The position numbers and the translations under genes are program-made. This document shows, piece after piece, positions 7,866-14,583 of a stretch of 64,000 nucleotides of DNA. A model generated the notes under the pieces. The model did not search any database and was not told where the DNA came from. It worked only from the letters and a program-made list of their open reading frames with translations. This DNA comes from Agromyces cerinus subsp. cerinus (GTDB lineage: Bacteria; Actinomycetota; Actinomycetes; Actinomycetales; Microbacteriaceae). Positions within the stretch are counted from its first letter, which is position 1, and each line of letters starts with the position of its first letter. Location of the stretch: positions 434,001 to 498,000 of the forward strand of contig NZ_FSRJ01000002.1 of assembly GCF_900142065.1 (NCBI RefSeq), read 5' to 3'.

Positions 7866-7880
7866 TCGTTCACCGACCAC

Positions 7881-7926
7881 ACGACTCCCCGGTCGCGCGA
7901 CGCGCGGCCGGGGAGTCGTTCGTTTC
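7881..7926 (+). terminator. Rho-independent terminator of the LAETG protein gene
   Basis: A perfect 12-bp stem, ACGACTCCCCGG (7881-7892) with CCGGGGAGTCGT (7908-7919), a 15-base loop, and the tail TCGTTT. It begins 16 bases after the stop codon. Confidence 0.85.
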
Positions 7927-8035
7927 ACGTGCCTGACCGTGCGCCACCGCGGATTTCCCGTCTGATGTCGATCTGGCGCATTCTCGTTCGACGCCAGAAT
8001 GAGAGCGGAGATACCGACTCGGAAGGAATCACACC

Positions 8036-8593
8036 ATGCGCACCCTCATCGTCACCGAGTTCATCAGCCTCGACGGCGTCATCGACTCGCCCGGCGGCGG
8101 CTCGCACCCGCGGGCCGGCTGGACGTTCAAGGACGTCCCGTTCGTCGAGGAGGCGTACGCGCTCAAGGGCAGCGAGCAGCTCGAGGCGGGCGCGATGCTC
8201 ATCGGCCGCGTCAGCTACGACGAGTTCGCGCCCGTCTGGCCCACGATGGTCGACGACTTCGCCGAGTACAACGCGATGCCGAAGTACGTCGTCTCGAGCA
8301 CCCTGTCCGACCCCGAGTGGAACAACACGCACGTACTGCGTTCGCTCGACGAGGTCGCGAAGCTCAAGGAGGGCGACGGCGCCCCCATCATCGTGCACGG
8401 CAGCGCCACGCTCGCGAAGGGCCTTGCCGCGGCCGGCCTCGTCGACCGCTACCACCTGCTCGTCTTCCCGGTGCTGCTCGGCGACGGCAAGCGCCTCTTC
8501 GGCGACGGAGACCCGTACACGCACCTCGACCTGGTCGAGTGCGAGGCGTACTCCAACGGCATCATCAAGCAGGTCTACGACGTCACGCGCTGA
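8036..8593 (+). CDS. Dihydrofolate-reductase-fold protein (RibD C-terminal domain family)
   Basis: 185 aa; GAAGGA lies nine bases before ATG 8036. It begins with the family signature (MRTLIVTEFISLDGVID), followed by LIGRVSYDEF, YVVSSTL, HGSATLAKGL and FPVLLGDGKRLF, which outline the NADPH-binding DHFR-like fold of stand-alone RibD-C proteins. These are predicted reductases, usually of unknown substrate, and do not replace FolA. Just upstream, overlapping inverted repeats (CTGGCG/CGCCAG and CATTCT/AGAATG, near 7973-8003) could be an operator. Two distant relatives lie at 54898-55500 and 57581-58171. Confidence 0.85.
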   Translation: MRTLIVTEFISLDGVIDSPGGGSHPRAGWTFKDVPFVEEAYALKGSEQLEAGAMLIGRVSYDEFAPVWPTMVDDFAEYNAMPKYVVSSTLSDPEWNNTHVLRSLDEVAKLKEGDGAPIIVHGSATLAKGLAAAGLVDRYHLLVFPVLLGDGKRLFGDGDPYTHLDLVECEAYSNGIIKQVYDVTR

Positions 8594-8664
8594 GCGGATG
8601 CCGCGGCATCCGTCTGCGCTCCGGGCTCAGCCTTGCTCCGGGCTCTGCTGCAGTTCCCGAAAAC

Positions 8665-8710
8665 GCGTATGCCAGTTCCCCCTCAGCGATGAGGCGGAAC
8701 TGGCATGCGC
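8665..8710. repeat. Dispersed palindrome, copy 1 (bidirectional terminator?)
   Basis: The arms ATGCCAGTTCC and GGAACTGGCAT, then CCTCA and TGAGG, close on GCGA, with a single C-C mismatch; GCGT/GCGC lengthens the base. The core GTTCCCCCTCA-nCGA-TGAGG is shared with the perfect palindrome at 13767-13818. It lies between the ends of two convergent genes (8593 and 8734). Confidence 0.8.
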
Positions 8711-8733
8711 CATGACGACAACTCGCCGAACGC

Positions 8734-9210
8734 CTACCGGGCCGCTCCGGCCGAGCTCACCCGCTGCTTCTCGCGCACGTAGACCTCGCGGCGCACCCGG
8801 GCGACGACGTCGCCGTCGCGGTCGGTGATCTCGGTCTCGAACCACTCGAGCACCTTCGCGCCGCCGCGGGCGCGCTCGCGCAGCTCGGCCGTCTTCTCGG
8901 GCGGCACCGCGAACTGCGCGGTCAGCACTCCGCGGCCGGGCTTGACGAACTCGATCTCGCCGCGGGTGTCCCACACGATGTAGTCGCGGCCGATCTGGTG
9001 CATCACGAGCATGAAGAAGTACGGATCGGTCATGGCCGACATCGATCCGCCGAACGCGGTCTTCACGTAGTTGCGGGTGAAGACGTTGACGTGCAGTTCG
9101 ACCGTCGCGCTCGTCCAGTCGGGGGCGAACCGCTTCACCCGGATGCCGCTGAACAGGTTCGGAATCCACAGGCTCATGCCGAGGGCGAGGCGTCGAGGTG
9201 TCACGGGCAT
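8734..9210 (-). CDS. DUF4442 (hotdog/thioesterase-like) protein
   Basis: 158 aa, typical for DUF4442, a hotdog-fold family related to acyl-CoA thioesterases. Family features: the N-terminal NLFSGIRVKRF, a central VFTRNYVKTAFGGSMSAMTDPY (the loop that carries the active site in hotdog enzymes), the DYIVWD strand, and the C-terminal EITDRDGDVVARVRREVYVRE. No membrane segment or signal. It may hydrolyse or bind acyl thioesters, but this is not established for the family. The start at ATG 9210 has no good ribosome-binding site. It ends facing the reductase gene at 8036-8593 across a strong palindrome. Confidence 0.8.
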   Translation of the reverse strand: MPVTPRRLALGMSLWIPNLFSGIRVKRFAPDWTSATVELHVNVFTRNYVKTAFGGSMSAMTDPYFFMLVMHQIGRDYIVWDTRGEIEFVKPGRGVLTAQFAVPPEKTAELRERARGGAKVLEWFETEITDRDGDVVARVRREVYVREKQRVSSAGAAR

Positions 9211-9332
9211 GCAGACGAGTCTTGCGCGCCCGATCGGATGTCGCGAACGGCTTGTCGGGCATCGACAAGCCGCGTGGTCCAGCGGCGGGGCGGCACGCGT
9301 CGTGCCGCCCCGCCGCTGGACCGGCGTCCGGC

Positions 9333-10211
9333 TCAGGCCGCGGCGTCGTCCTCGACGGCGACGACCGCGCGCAGGCCGTCGACGAGCGTCGTCGTCGGGC
9401 GGCCGAGCAGGCGGGAGAGCGTGCCATCCGTCTGGCTGAGCGCACCACTCGCGATGCCGGCGTCGATCGCCGCGACGAAGCCCGCAGTGCCCGCGTCGAG
9501 GCCGACGGCCTCGAGGGTGGCGACGTGCTCGGCGGTCGTGAGCGGCGTGTACGTCACGTCGCGTCCGACGACTTCGGATGCCGCGGCGGCGAGCTCGTCG
9601 TAGCTCCAGGCGACATCGCCGCCGAACTCGTAGACCTGGCCGAGGTGGCCGTCTTCGAGCAGCACGACGGCGCCGCCCTCGGCGAGGTCGGCACGAGTGG
9701 CGCTGGCGACGCGCCCGTCGGCCGTGGACGCGGCGATGACGCCGGTCGACGCGGCGCGCGAGACATCCGCTGCGTAGTTCTCGGTGTACCAGTTGTTGCG
9801 CACGATCACCGCGGGAACGCCCGAGGCCGCGATGGCCTCTTCGGTGGCCTTGTGGTCTGGGGCGAGCACGAGGCTCGACGTCGTGGCGCGGGGCGCGCTC
9901 GTGTAGACGAGCTTCGTGATGCCGGCGGCCTTCGCGGCGTCGATCACGTTCTGGTGCAGGGCGGCGCGGTTGCCGGGCTCGGATCCGGAGATGAGCAGCA
10001 CGCTGTCGACTCCCTCGAGGGCGGCGGTGATCGTCTCGGGTCGCGCGTAGTCGAGCTCGGCGGTGCGGATGCCGCGGGCCGCGAGGTCTTCGAGCTTCGA
10101 CGTGTCGCGGGCGGTCGCGATGACGTCGGCGGGAGCAGCGCCGCGGGCGAGCAGCGCGTCGACGACGAGGCGGCCGAGCTGGCCCGATGCGGCGGTGACG
10201 AGAATGGTCAT
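9333..10211 (-). CDS. qorB: NAD(P)H:quinone oxidoreductase, QorB/NmrA-like
   Basis: 292 aa, atypical SDR. The NADPH-binding motif is TAASGQLG (residues 5-12). Further landmarks are LLISGSEPGNR, YTSAPRATTSSL, VRNNWYTENY and YEFGGDVAWSYDELAAAASEV, which match the QorB group (quinone reductase 2). ATG 10211 has GGAAGGA upstream. It is divergent from an HxlR regulator whose operator-like palindrome lies in the 99-bp gap. This arrangement is the same as the qor2/qorR pair of Corynebacterium glutamicum, so it is probably induced by quinone or thiol-oxidising stress. Confidence 0.88.
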   Translation of the reverse strand: MTILVTAASGQLGRLVVDALLARGAAPADVIATARDTSKLEDLAARGIRTAELDYARPETITAALEGVDSVLLISGSEPGNRAALHQNVIDAAKAAGITKLVYTSAPRATTSSLVLAPDHKATEEAIAASGVPAVIVRNNWYTENYAADVSRAASTGVIAASTADGRVASATRADLAEGGAVVLLEDGHLGQVYEFGGDVAWSYDELAAAASEVVGRDVTYTPLTTAEHVATLEAVGLDAGTAGFVAAIDAGIASGALSQTDGTLSRLLGRPTTTLVDGLRAVVAVEDDAAA

Positions 10212-10282
10212 GGTGTGGTGGTCCTTCCGGTTGCGGTCACCATGGGGCAACCGGATGCCTCGCGTGAACCTTCCCTCGCGGC

Positions 10283-10307
10283 GGTACCCACTTTGAAGTA
10301 AGGTACC
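10283..10307. promoter_or_regulatory. Operator of the HxlR/QorR-type regulator
   Basis: GGTACC at 10283 and 10302 flank the inner palindrome ACTT-TG-AAGT, giving an imperfect 25-bp inverted repeat. The sequence GGTACCCAC also appears as a direct repeat. It covers the -10 box (TAAGGT 10299-10304) of the regulator gene, consistent with autorepression. Confidence 0.65.
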
Positions 10308-10310
10308 CAC

Positions 10311-10676
10311 ATGATGGTAAGTCTTGCGGAGATCCGGGAAACCTCGGGCGAAGTCTTCACCGACGGATGTCCCACACGCGTGGTACTCGATCACATCATG
10401 AGCAAGTGGGGCGTGCTCGTGCTGCTCGCGCTCACCGACGGCACCCGCCGTTGGGGCGAGCTGCGCCGCGAGGTCGACGGCATCAGCGAGAAGATGCTCG
10501 CCTCGACGCTGCGCACCCTCGAAGCCGATGGCATCGTGTCGCGCACCTCGTATCCCGAGGTGCCGCCGCGCGTGGAGTACGCGCTGACCGAGCTCGGCCG
10601 AGAGCTCATGGAGCACATGCTGCCCCTCGTGCAGTGGGTCGCGGTGCGCGCCGACGGCATCGTGCGGGAGGGCTGA
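10311..10676 (+). CDS. HxlR (DUF24) family regulator, QorR-like
   Basis: 121 aa, one winged-helix domain. Motifs: the redox-type Cys near the N-terminus (TDGCPTRVVLDHIMSKWGV), LLALTDGTRRWGELRREVDGISEKMLASTLR and the wing PRVEYALTELG. In QorR and YodB this N-terminal Cys senses quinones or diamide; its presence is seen, the role is from the family. ATG 10311 follows the -10 box TAAGGT by six bases with no Shine-Dalgarno site, so the mRNA is probably leaderless. It is divergent from the QorB-like gene, which it most likely represses. Confidence 0.88.
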   Translation: MMVSLAEIRETSGEVFTDGCPTRVVLDHIMSKWGVLVLLALTDGTRRWGELRREVDGISEKMLASTLRTLEADGIVSRTSYPEVPPRVEYALTELGRELMEHMLPLVQWVAVRADGIVREG

Positions 10677-10703
10677 CGCGCCGGTCGGCCTCTCTGCCGT
10701 CGC

Positions 10704-11489
10704 TCAGATGATGGTGGGAAGCGCGCCGCCGTCCGCCCGAAGGGCGGCCCCGTTCGTCGCCGACGAGAGGGGACTTGCCAGGTAGGCGACCAGGCTGGCG
10801 ACCTCCGCGGGTTCGATGAAGCGTTGGATGAGCGACGAGCTGCGCACCAGGCTCGACTTCAGTTCGTCGGGTGACATCGAGTGGGCGGATGCGATCTGCT
10901 CGACCGTGGCAGCGACTCCGTCGGAGTAGGTCGGTCCTCCGAGAACGGTGTTCACGGTGACCCCGGTGCCCCGGGTGAGCTTCGCCAGCCCGTTGCTCAG
11001 TGCGAGCGCCGCTGCCTTCGTGGCGCCGTAGTGGATCATGTCGCCCGGCACGTCGACCGCCGACTCGGTGCCGATGAAGATGATCCGACCCCAACCCCTC
11101 GCGAGCATGGGTTCGAGGAGACGGCGAGACAGTCGCACGCCGCTCATCACGTTGACCTCGAAGTACCGCGACCAGGCCTCGTCCGCGATATCGGCGAAGC
11201 GCGCGACATCGAAGATCCCGACGTTGTTGATCAGCACGTCCACCTCCCCGAGCGAGTCGAGGAGGGACTGCGTCTGCAGGGGGTCGGCGAGGTCGGCTGC
11301 GATCCCCGAGACATCGCCGCCCGGGACACTTGCGCGAAGTCGTTCGACGGCGTCCATGACTCGATGCTCACTGCGCCCGTTGACGACGACCGATGCGCCT
11401 TCGGCCAAGCATGCTTCGGCTGCCGCAAATCCGATCCCCTGAGTGGATCCACTGACGAACACTCTCTTGTCTGCGAGCTGGAGGTCCAT
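10704..11489 (-). CDS. SDR family NAD(P)-dependent oxidoreductase
   Basis: 261 aa, classical SDR length. Cofactor motif SGSTQGIG (residues 14-21), structural NNVG, catalytic IGTESAVDVPGDMIHYGATK (Ser, Tyr, Lys), and the C-terminal A-L-R-A-D-G-G-A cap. The substrate is unknown. ATG 11489 has GAAGGA about eleven bases upstream. It is divergent from a MarR-family gene with two matching operators between them, so it is probably derepressed by the MarR ligand, which may be its substrate. Confidence 0.88.
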   Translation of the reverse strand: MDLQLADKRVFVSGSTQGIGFAAAEACLAEGASVVVNGRSEHRVMDAVERLRASVPGGDVSGIAADLADPLQTQSLLDSLGEVDVLINNVGIFDVARFADIADEAWSRYFEVNVMSGVRLSRRLLEPMLARGWGRIIFIGTESAVDVPGDMIHYGATKAAALALSNGLAKLTRGTGVTVNTVLGGPTYSDGVAATVEQIASAHSMSPDELKSSLVRSSSLIQRFIEPAEVASLVAYLASPLSSATNGAALRADGGALPTII

Positions 11490-11531
11490 GTCGTGTTTCG
11501 TCCTTCCCGGCTGCCGTTCGCAGCGAAATTG

Positions 11532-11579
11532 CTTTCCTGAGAAAGTAAACATTATGACAATTCACTTTCCTGAGCAAGT
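11532..11579. promoter_or_regulatory. Two MarR-type operators between the SDR and MarR genes
   Basis: Site 1: CTTTC-CTGA-GAAAG (11532-11545). Site 2: ACTT-TCCTGAGC-AAGT (11564-11579). Both share CTTTCCTGAGnAAGT and their centres are about 33 bp apart, three helical turns. Site 2 covers the expected -35 region of the MarR gene, whose -10 is TAGGCT at 11586-11591. Confidence 0.65.
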
Positions 11580-11597
11580 TCTCGATAGGCTGAACGC

Positions 11598-12086
11598 ATG
11601 GCTGAACCGGAACCTGCTGACGAGTTGGATCGCGACGAGCTCGCAACCTGGTCGGCCTTCGCCACGCTCCTCGAGTGGGTTCCGGCCGCGCTCGACGCGC
11701 AACTGAAGCGCGACTCCGGGATCGGTCATTTCGACTTCGGGATCCTCTTCGCCCTTTCTCGGGCTGAGGATCACACCCTCCGCATGAGTGATCTCGCGGG
11801 CTACGCCAACAGCACCCTGTCGCGGCTGTCTCGCGCGGTGGACCGGCACGAGCGCGAAGGCTGGGTGCGCCGCGCGCCCGACCCGGCCGATGGTCGGATC
11901 ACGCTCGCGACGCTGACGAGCCGGGGCCGCGAGTTCGTTCGCGCGGCGACGCCGGGCCACGTCCAGCTCGTGCGTCGGCTCGTCTTCGACTCCCTCACCA
12001 GGGCGCAGTCCCAGCAACTGAACGTCATCAGTCGGCGGATCACGGGGGCCGTCCGCTCCGAGGGTGGATGGCAGCCTCCGCGCTGA
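11598..12086 (+). CDS. MarR family transcriptional regulator
   Basis: 162 aa. A winged-helix core lies in about 45-125: FDFGILFALSRA, then the recognition helix NSTLSRLSRAVDRHEREGWVRR, then the wing with APDPADGRITLATLT. This D-x-x-D-x-R wing signature is diagnostic of MarR. N- and C-terminal helices form the dimer. ATG 11598 lies six bases after TAGGCT and has no ribosome-binding site, so leaderless translation is likely. It probably represses itself and the divergent SDR gene through the two operators between them. Confidence 0.9.
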   Translation: MAEPEPADELDRDELATWSAFATLLEWVPAALDAQLKRDSGIGHFDFGILFALSRAEDHTLRMSDLAGYANSTLSRLSRAVDRHEREGWVRRAPDPADGRITLATLTSRGREFVRAATPGHVQLVRRLVFDSLTRAQSQQLNVISRRITGAVRSEGGWQPPR

Positions 12087-12294
12087 TGCCCATCGGCCGG
12101 GAAGCGCACCGACTCGGGTGCTGATCGTCGGAAGGCGACCCGCGGCATCGCCGGCGCGCATCGCCACGCCCGGGCGAAGATGCGTGCGCTGCGCACCGAA
12201 CCGCCCTACCATCGGAGGAGCGCACCGGCACCCCCACCCGACGTCGCCCCCGAGTCGACCCCCGCCCCGTCGGTGCTGCACCTCAGGAGCCCGA

Positions 12295-13716
12295 GTGACG
12301 ACCCACCCCGACGACCAGCCCGTCTACGGGTTCGGCCCGTCTGCCGGCGAGCTCGCACCGCGGCCGGGTCGTCGCAGCGCCGACTCCGGTGGCACCCTGC
12401 GACCGCGACGCCTTCCGGCACCGGAGTGGGGGAGACATCCGTCGCCCCGCGATGTGCAGCGCTACTACCTCTGCAGTGAGGAGCCGAGCGGCGAGTTCGT
12501 CGAGGTCATCATCCCGGTGACCGATGCGGGCCGCATCCGCTACTTCACGACGAGCGACGGAGACAAGCTGACCGAGGTCGACGAGGACTACTTCGTGCGA
12601 CGCCGCGAGGGCAACGCGCGGTCGCTGCTCGAGCTCGACGCCCGAGAGATGGCCGAACTGCAGGCGGAGCTCGACTTCGTGCGCCCCGTGCTCGGGCGCG
12701 ATCCGCTCGCCGAGGCGGCTGCGGAGGCGGCCGAGCTCGCTGCTGCTGCACCCGAGGTGCCGCCGGCGGATGTCGCGGAGCCGGTGCTCGACGAGGGCGA
12801 GCCGACAGAGGTCATCGAGCTGCCGTTTCCGGTGCCGGTGCTCGCTGCGCCGGCGTTCGTCGAGGCGAGCCCACCTGCGGTGTTCGAGCCGGAGTCGGTC
12901 CCGGAGCCGGAGTCGGTCGTCGAGTCGGAGCCGGAACCTGAGCCGCAGCCGGCGCTCGGAGTAATGCCGGAAGCCGAGCCGGCACCGGAGGCCGAGCCGG
13001 CGCCGGCCGCCGAGCCGGCACCGGAGATCGAACTGCCCGCGCCCGTTGCCGCCGCCGACACCGCCGCTGAAGACGAACACGAAGACGAAGACGAAGTCCA
13101 GATGATCGAGGAGTACCACCCAGTGATCGGTTCCAACAGGTTCGAGCAGCTCGAGCCCGGGGCATCCGCGATGCCCGCCAACGTCACCCAGATGCCGATC
13201 TCGGTGACCGGGCCCGTCGCGCCGATTCCGCCGACTGCCGTGGCAGCCCCGGCGGCCGAACCCGGGCACGACGTCGACGCCGCGGCGCAGGTGGCGCTCG
13301 CGAAGGGCATCGCGTTCGCCGCGCACCGCGGGCAGCTCGACCAGATCGGCGCCGAGTACATCGATCACCCCGGCCGCGTGGCCGAGCGCTTCGACCCCGT
13401 GAGCGAGCCCGTGCTCGTCGCGGCGGCGTGGCTGCACGACGTGCTCGAAGACACCGCGGTCACCGCGCAGAACCTGCTCGAGGCCGGGGTGCAGCCCGAG
13501 GTCGTCGAGGCCGTGCAGCTCTTGACCCGCACTTCGGATGTCGCGGACGACACCTACTACGCACGCATCGCCCGCCACCCGGTGGCCCGCCGTGTGAAGC
13601 TCGCCGACCTCGACGACAACACCGCGCCGTGGCGCGTGCGCCGCCTCGAGTACGACGCGCAGGTGCGTCTCGCCGAGAAGTACCGCCACGCCCGCGAGGC
13701 GCTCAGCGCAGGCTGA
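12295..13716 (+). CDS. HD-domain protein, possible small alarmone hydrolase with long acidic N-terminal region
   Basis: 473 aa from GTG 12295, with AGGAG six bases upstream. Three parts: a basic, globular-looking N-terminus (1-140, containing DAGRIRYFTTSDGDKLTEVDEDYF); a Pro/Glu/Ala-rich low-complexity stretch (about 150-265) ending in an Asp/Glu cluster; and a C-terminal HD domain (about 335-470). The HD domain has the layout of RelA/SpoT-type hydrolases and Mesh1: AAHRGQ, EYIDHPGRVAE, AWLHDVLEDT, TYYARI, RVKLADLDDN. All metal-binding His and Asp residues expected from that family are present. If active it would degrade (p)ppGpp or a related nucleotide. Fusion to the acidic part is unusual, because stand-alone hydrolases are about 180 aa. 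Confidence 0.75.
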   Translation: MTTHPDDQPVYGFGPSAGELAPRPGRRSADSGGTLRPRRLPAPEWGRHPSPRDVQRYYLCSEEPSGEFVEVIIPVTDAGRIRYFTTSDGDKLTEVDEDYFVRRREGNARSLLELDAREMAELQAELDFVRPVLGRDPLAEAAAEAAELAAAAPEVPPADVAEPVLDEGEPTEVIELPFPVPVLAAPAFVEASPPAVFEPESVPEPESVVESEPEPEPQPALGVMPEAEPAPEAEPAPAAEPAPEIELPAPVAAADTAAEDEHEDEDEVQMIEEYHPVIGSNRFEQLEPGASAMPANVTQMPISVTGPVAPIPPTAVAAPAAEPGHDVDAAAQVALAKGIAFAAHRGQLDQIGAEYIDHPGRVAERFDPVSEPVLVAAAWLHDVLEDTAVTAQNLLEAGVQPEVVEAVQLLTRTSDVADDTYYARIARHPVARRVKLADLDDNTAPWRVRRLEYDAQVRLAEKYRHAREALSAG

Positions 13717-13766
13717 CCACGTGGCTTCTTCAGTGTGCGTGCGATCGACCTGATCCTCGTTCGGTG

Positions 13767-13818
13767 AACACGCATGTCAGTTCCCCCTCATCGATGAGGG
13801 GGAACTGACATGCGTGTT
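13767..13818. repeat. Perfect 52-bp palindrome, copy 2 of the dispersed element
   Basis: The two 26-base halves (13767-13792 and 13793-13818) are exact reverse complements, beginning AACACGCATGTCAG and meeting at TC/GA. The inner core is shared with the element at 8665-8710. It lies between two convergent gene ends (13716 and 13896), so it can serve as a bidirectional terminator, but the perfect symmetry is more than termination needs. Confidence 0.9.
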
Positions 13819-13895
13819 GGGGGACCATCGAGTGCCCGGTGCGTGGGCCCGAGAGCGGCGGCCCCCATCTCACGACTCAGCGCGAGCCAACCGGC

Positions 13896-14267
13896 TCAGT
13901 GCTGGAGCACCGCCCAGGCGAGCAGGCTGTCGATGCGCCGGACGTCGGCGCCCTTGGTCAGTTTCACCTTGATGTGGCCGGCTCGAGTCCAGAGCTCGAC
14001 CTCGGCGTCACGGTCGAGAAGGCCGCCGGCATTCTCGGTGGACCACATGCTGATCGAGCTGTACGGCAGCGAGTAGATCTCGATCTTCTTTCCCGTGATG
14101 CCCTGTGCATCGCGCACGATCAGGCGCTTGGTGGTGAACGTTGCGGAATCGCGGAAGGTCTTGAAGGAGGCGACGGCCTGTTCGCCTTCCACGAGCAGCG
14201 CGCTCACGTCTCCAGGAACAGGGATCTCGTTCTGCAGAGTCCAGGCGAGCATCGGTGCGGTTTCCAT
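13896..14267 (-). CDS. Bacterial PH-domain protein
   Basis: 123 aa, about the length of the stand-alone bacterial PH-domain family. Features: EGEQAVASFKTFRDSATFTTKRLIVRD (strands 3-5 of the fold), KKIEIYSLPYSSISMWSTENAG, then ELWTRAGHIKVKL and a final amphipathic helix RRIDSLLAWAVL. No signal or membrane segment. These proteins form oligomeric rings in known structures, but their role is unknown. ATG 14267 has AGAGGAA rather far upstream (about 14 bases). It is divergent from the LVIVD-repeat gene. Confidence 0.8.
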   Translation of the reverse strand: METAPMLAWTLQNEIPVPGDVSALLVEGEQAVASFKTFRDSATFTTKRLIVRDAQGITGKKIEIYSLPYSSISMWSTENAGGLLDRDAEVELWTRAGHIKVKLTKGADVRRIDSLLAWAVLQH

Positions 14268-14583
14268 GTGTTTCGCGGGGTTCCTCTCGTGGATGGTGCG
14301 TCCTGGCTACGCGAGATGAAGCAACACGTCAGGGCGCGGACGTGCTGAGCGTACCCGTCGTCGACTCGTAGGTGGCGACCGAGCCGAGCGACGGAGCCGG
14401 AACCCCCAAGGGTGGGGCGTTGACATCGACGCGGGCGCGAAATTCGTTGCTGCGCTGAACCCACCCACCCCGATACGTTGGACCCAGAGATCGGCCTTCT
14501 GAGGCCGCGTACGAGCACGACGACGTGCTCGTTCGCCTGTCGGAGGGCATCGATCGCACTGAAGCGAGAGAGGGGAACTACCG
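14268..14583. other. Divergent promoter region with leader hairpins
   Basis: No gene is evident in these 316 bp. On the plus strand there are two consecutive stems before the LVIVD-repeat gene: CGGCC/GGCCG (14492-14507) and the strong ACGAGCACG/CGTGCTCGT with a four-base loop (14511-14532). A TTGACA lies near 14424 but no fitting -10 follows at 16-18 bp, so I leave the promoter unplaced. The ribosome-binding site of the downstream gene is GAGAGGGGAA. Confidence 0.45.

Noticed and set aside
8599..8614. GGATGCCGCGGCATCC as a specific terminator or operator
   Set aside because: The same 16-mer also occurs within a coding region (51587-51602); it reflects the general abundance of GGATGCC/GGCATCC.
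14424..14452. TTGACA as promoter of the LVIVD-repeat gene
   Set aside because: At 16-18 bp spacing the downstream hexamers (AATTCG, ATTCGT, TTCGTT) do not resemble TAnnnT.
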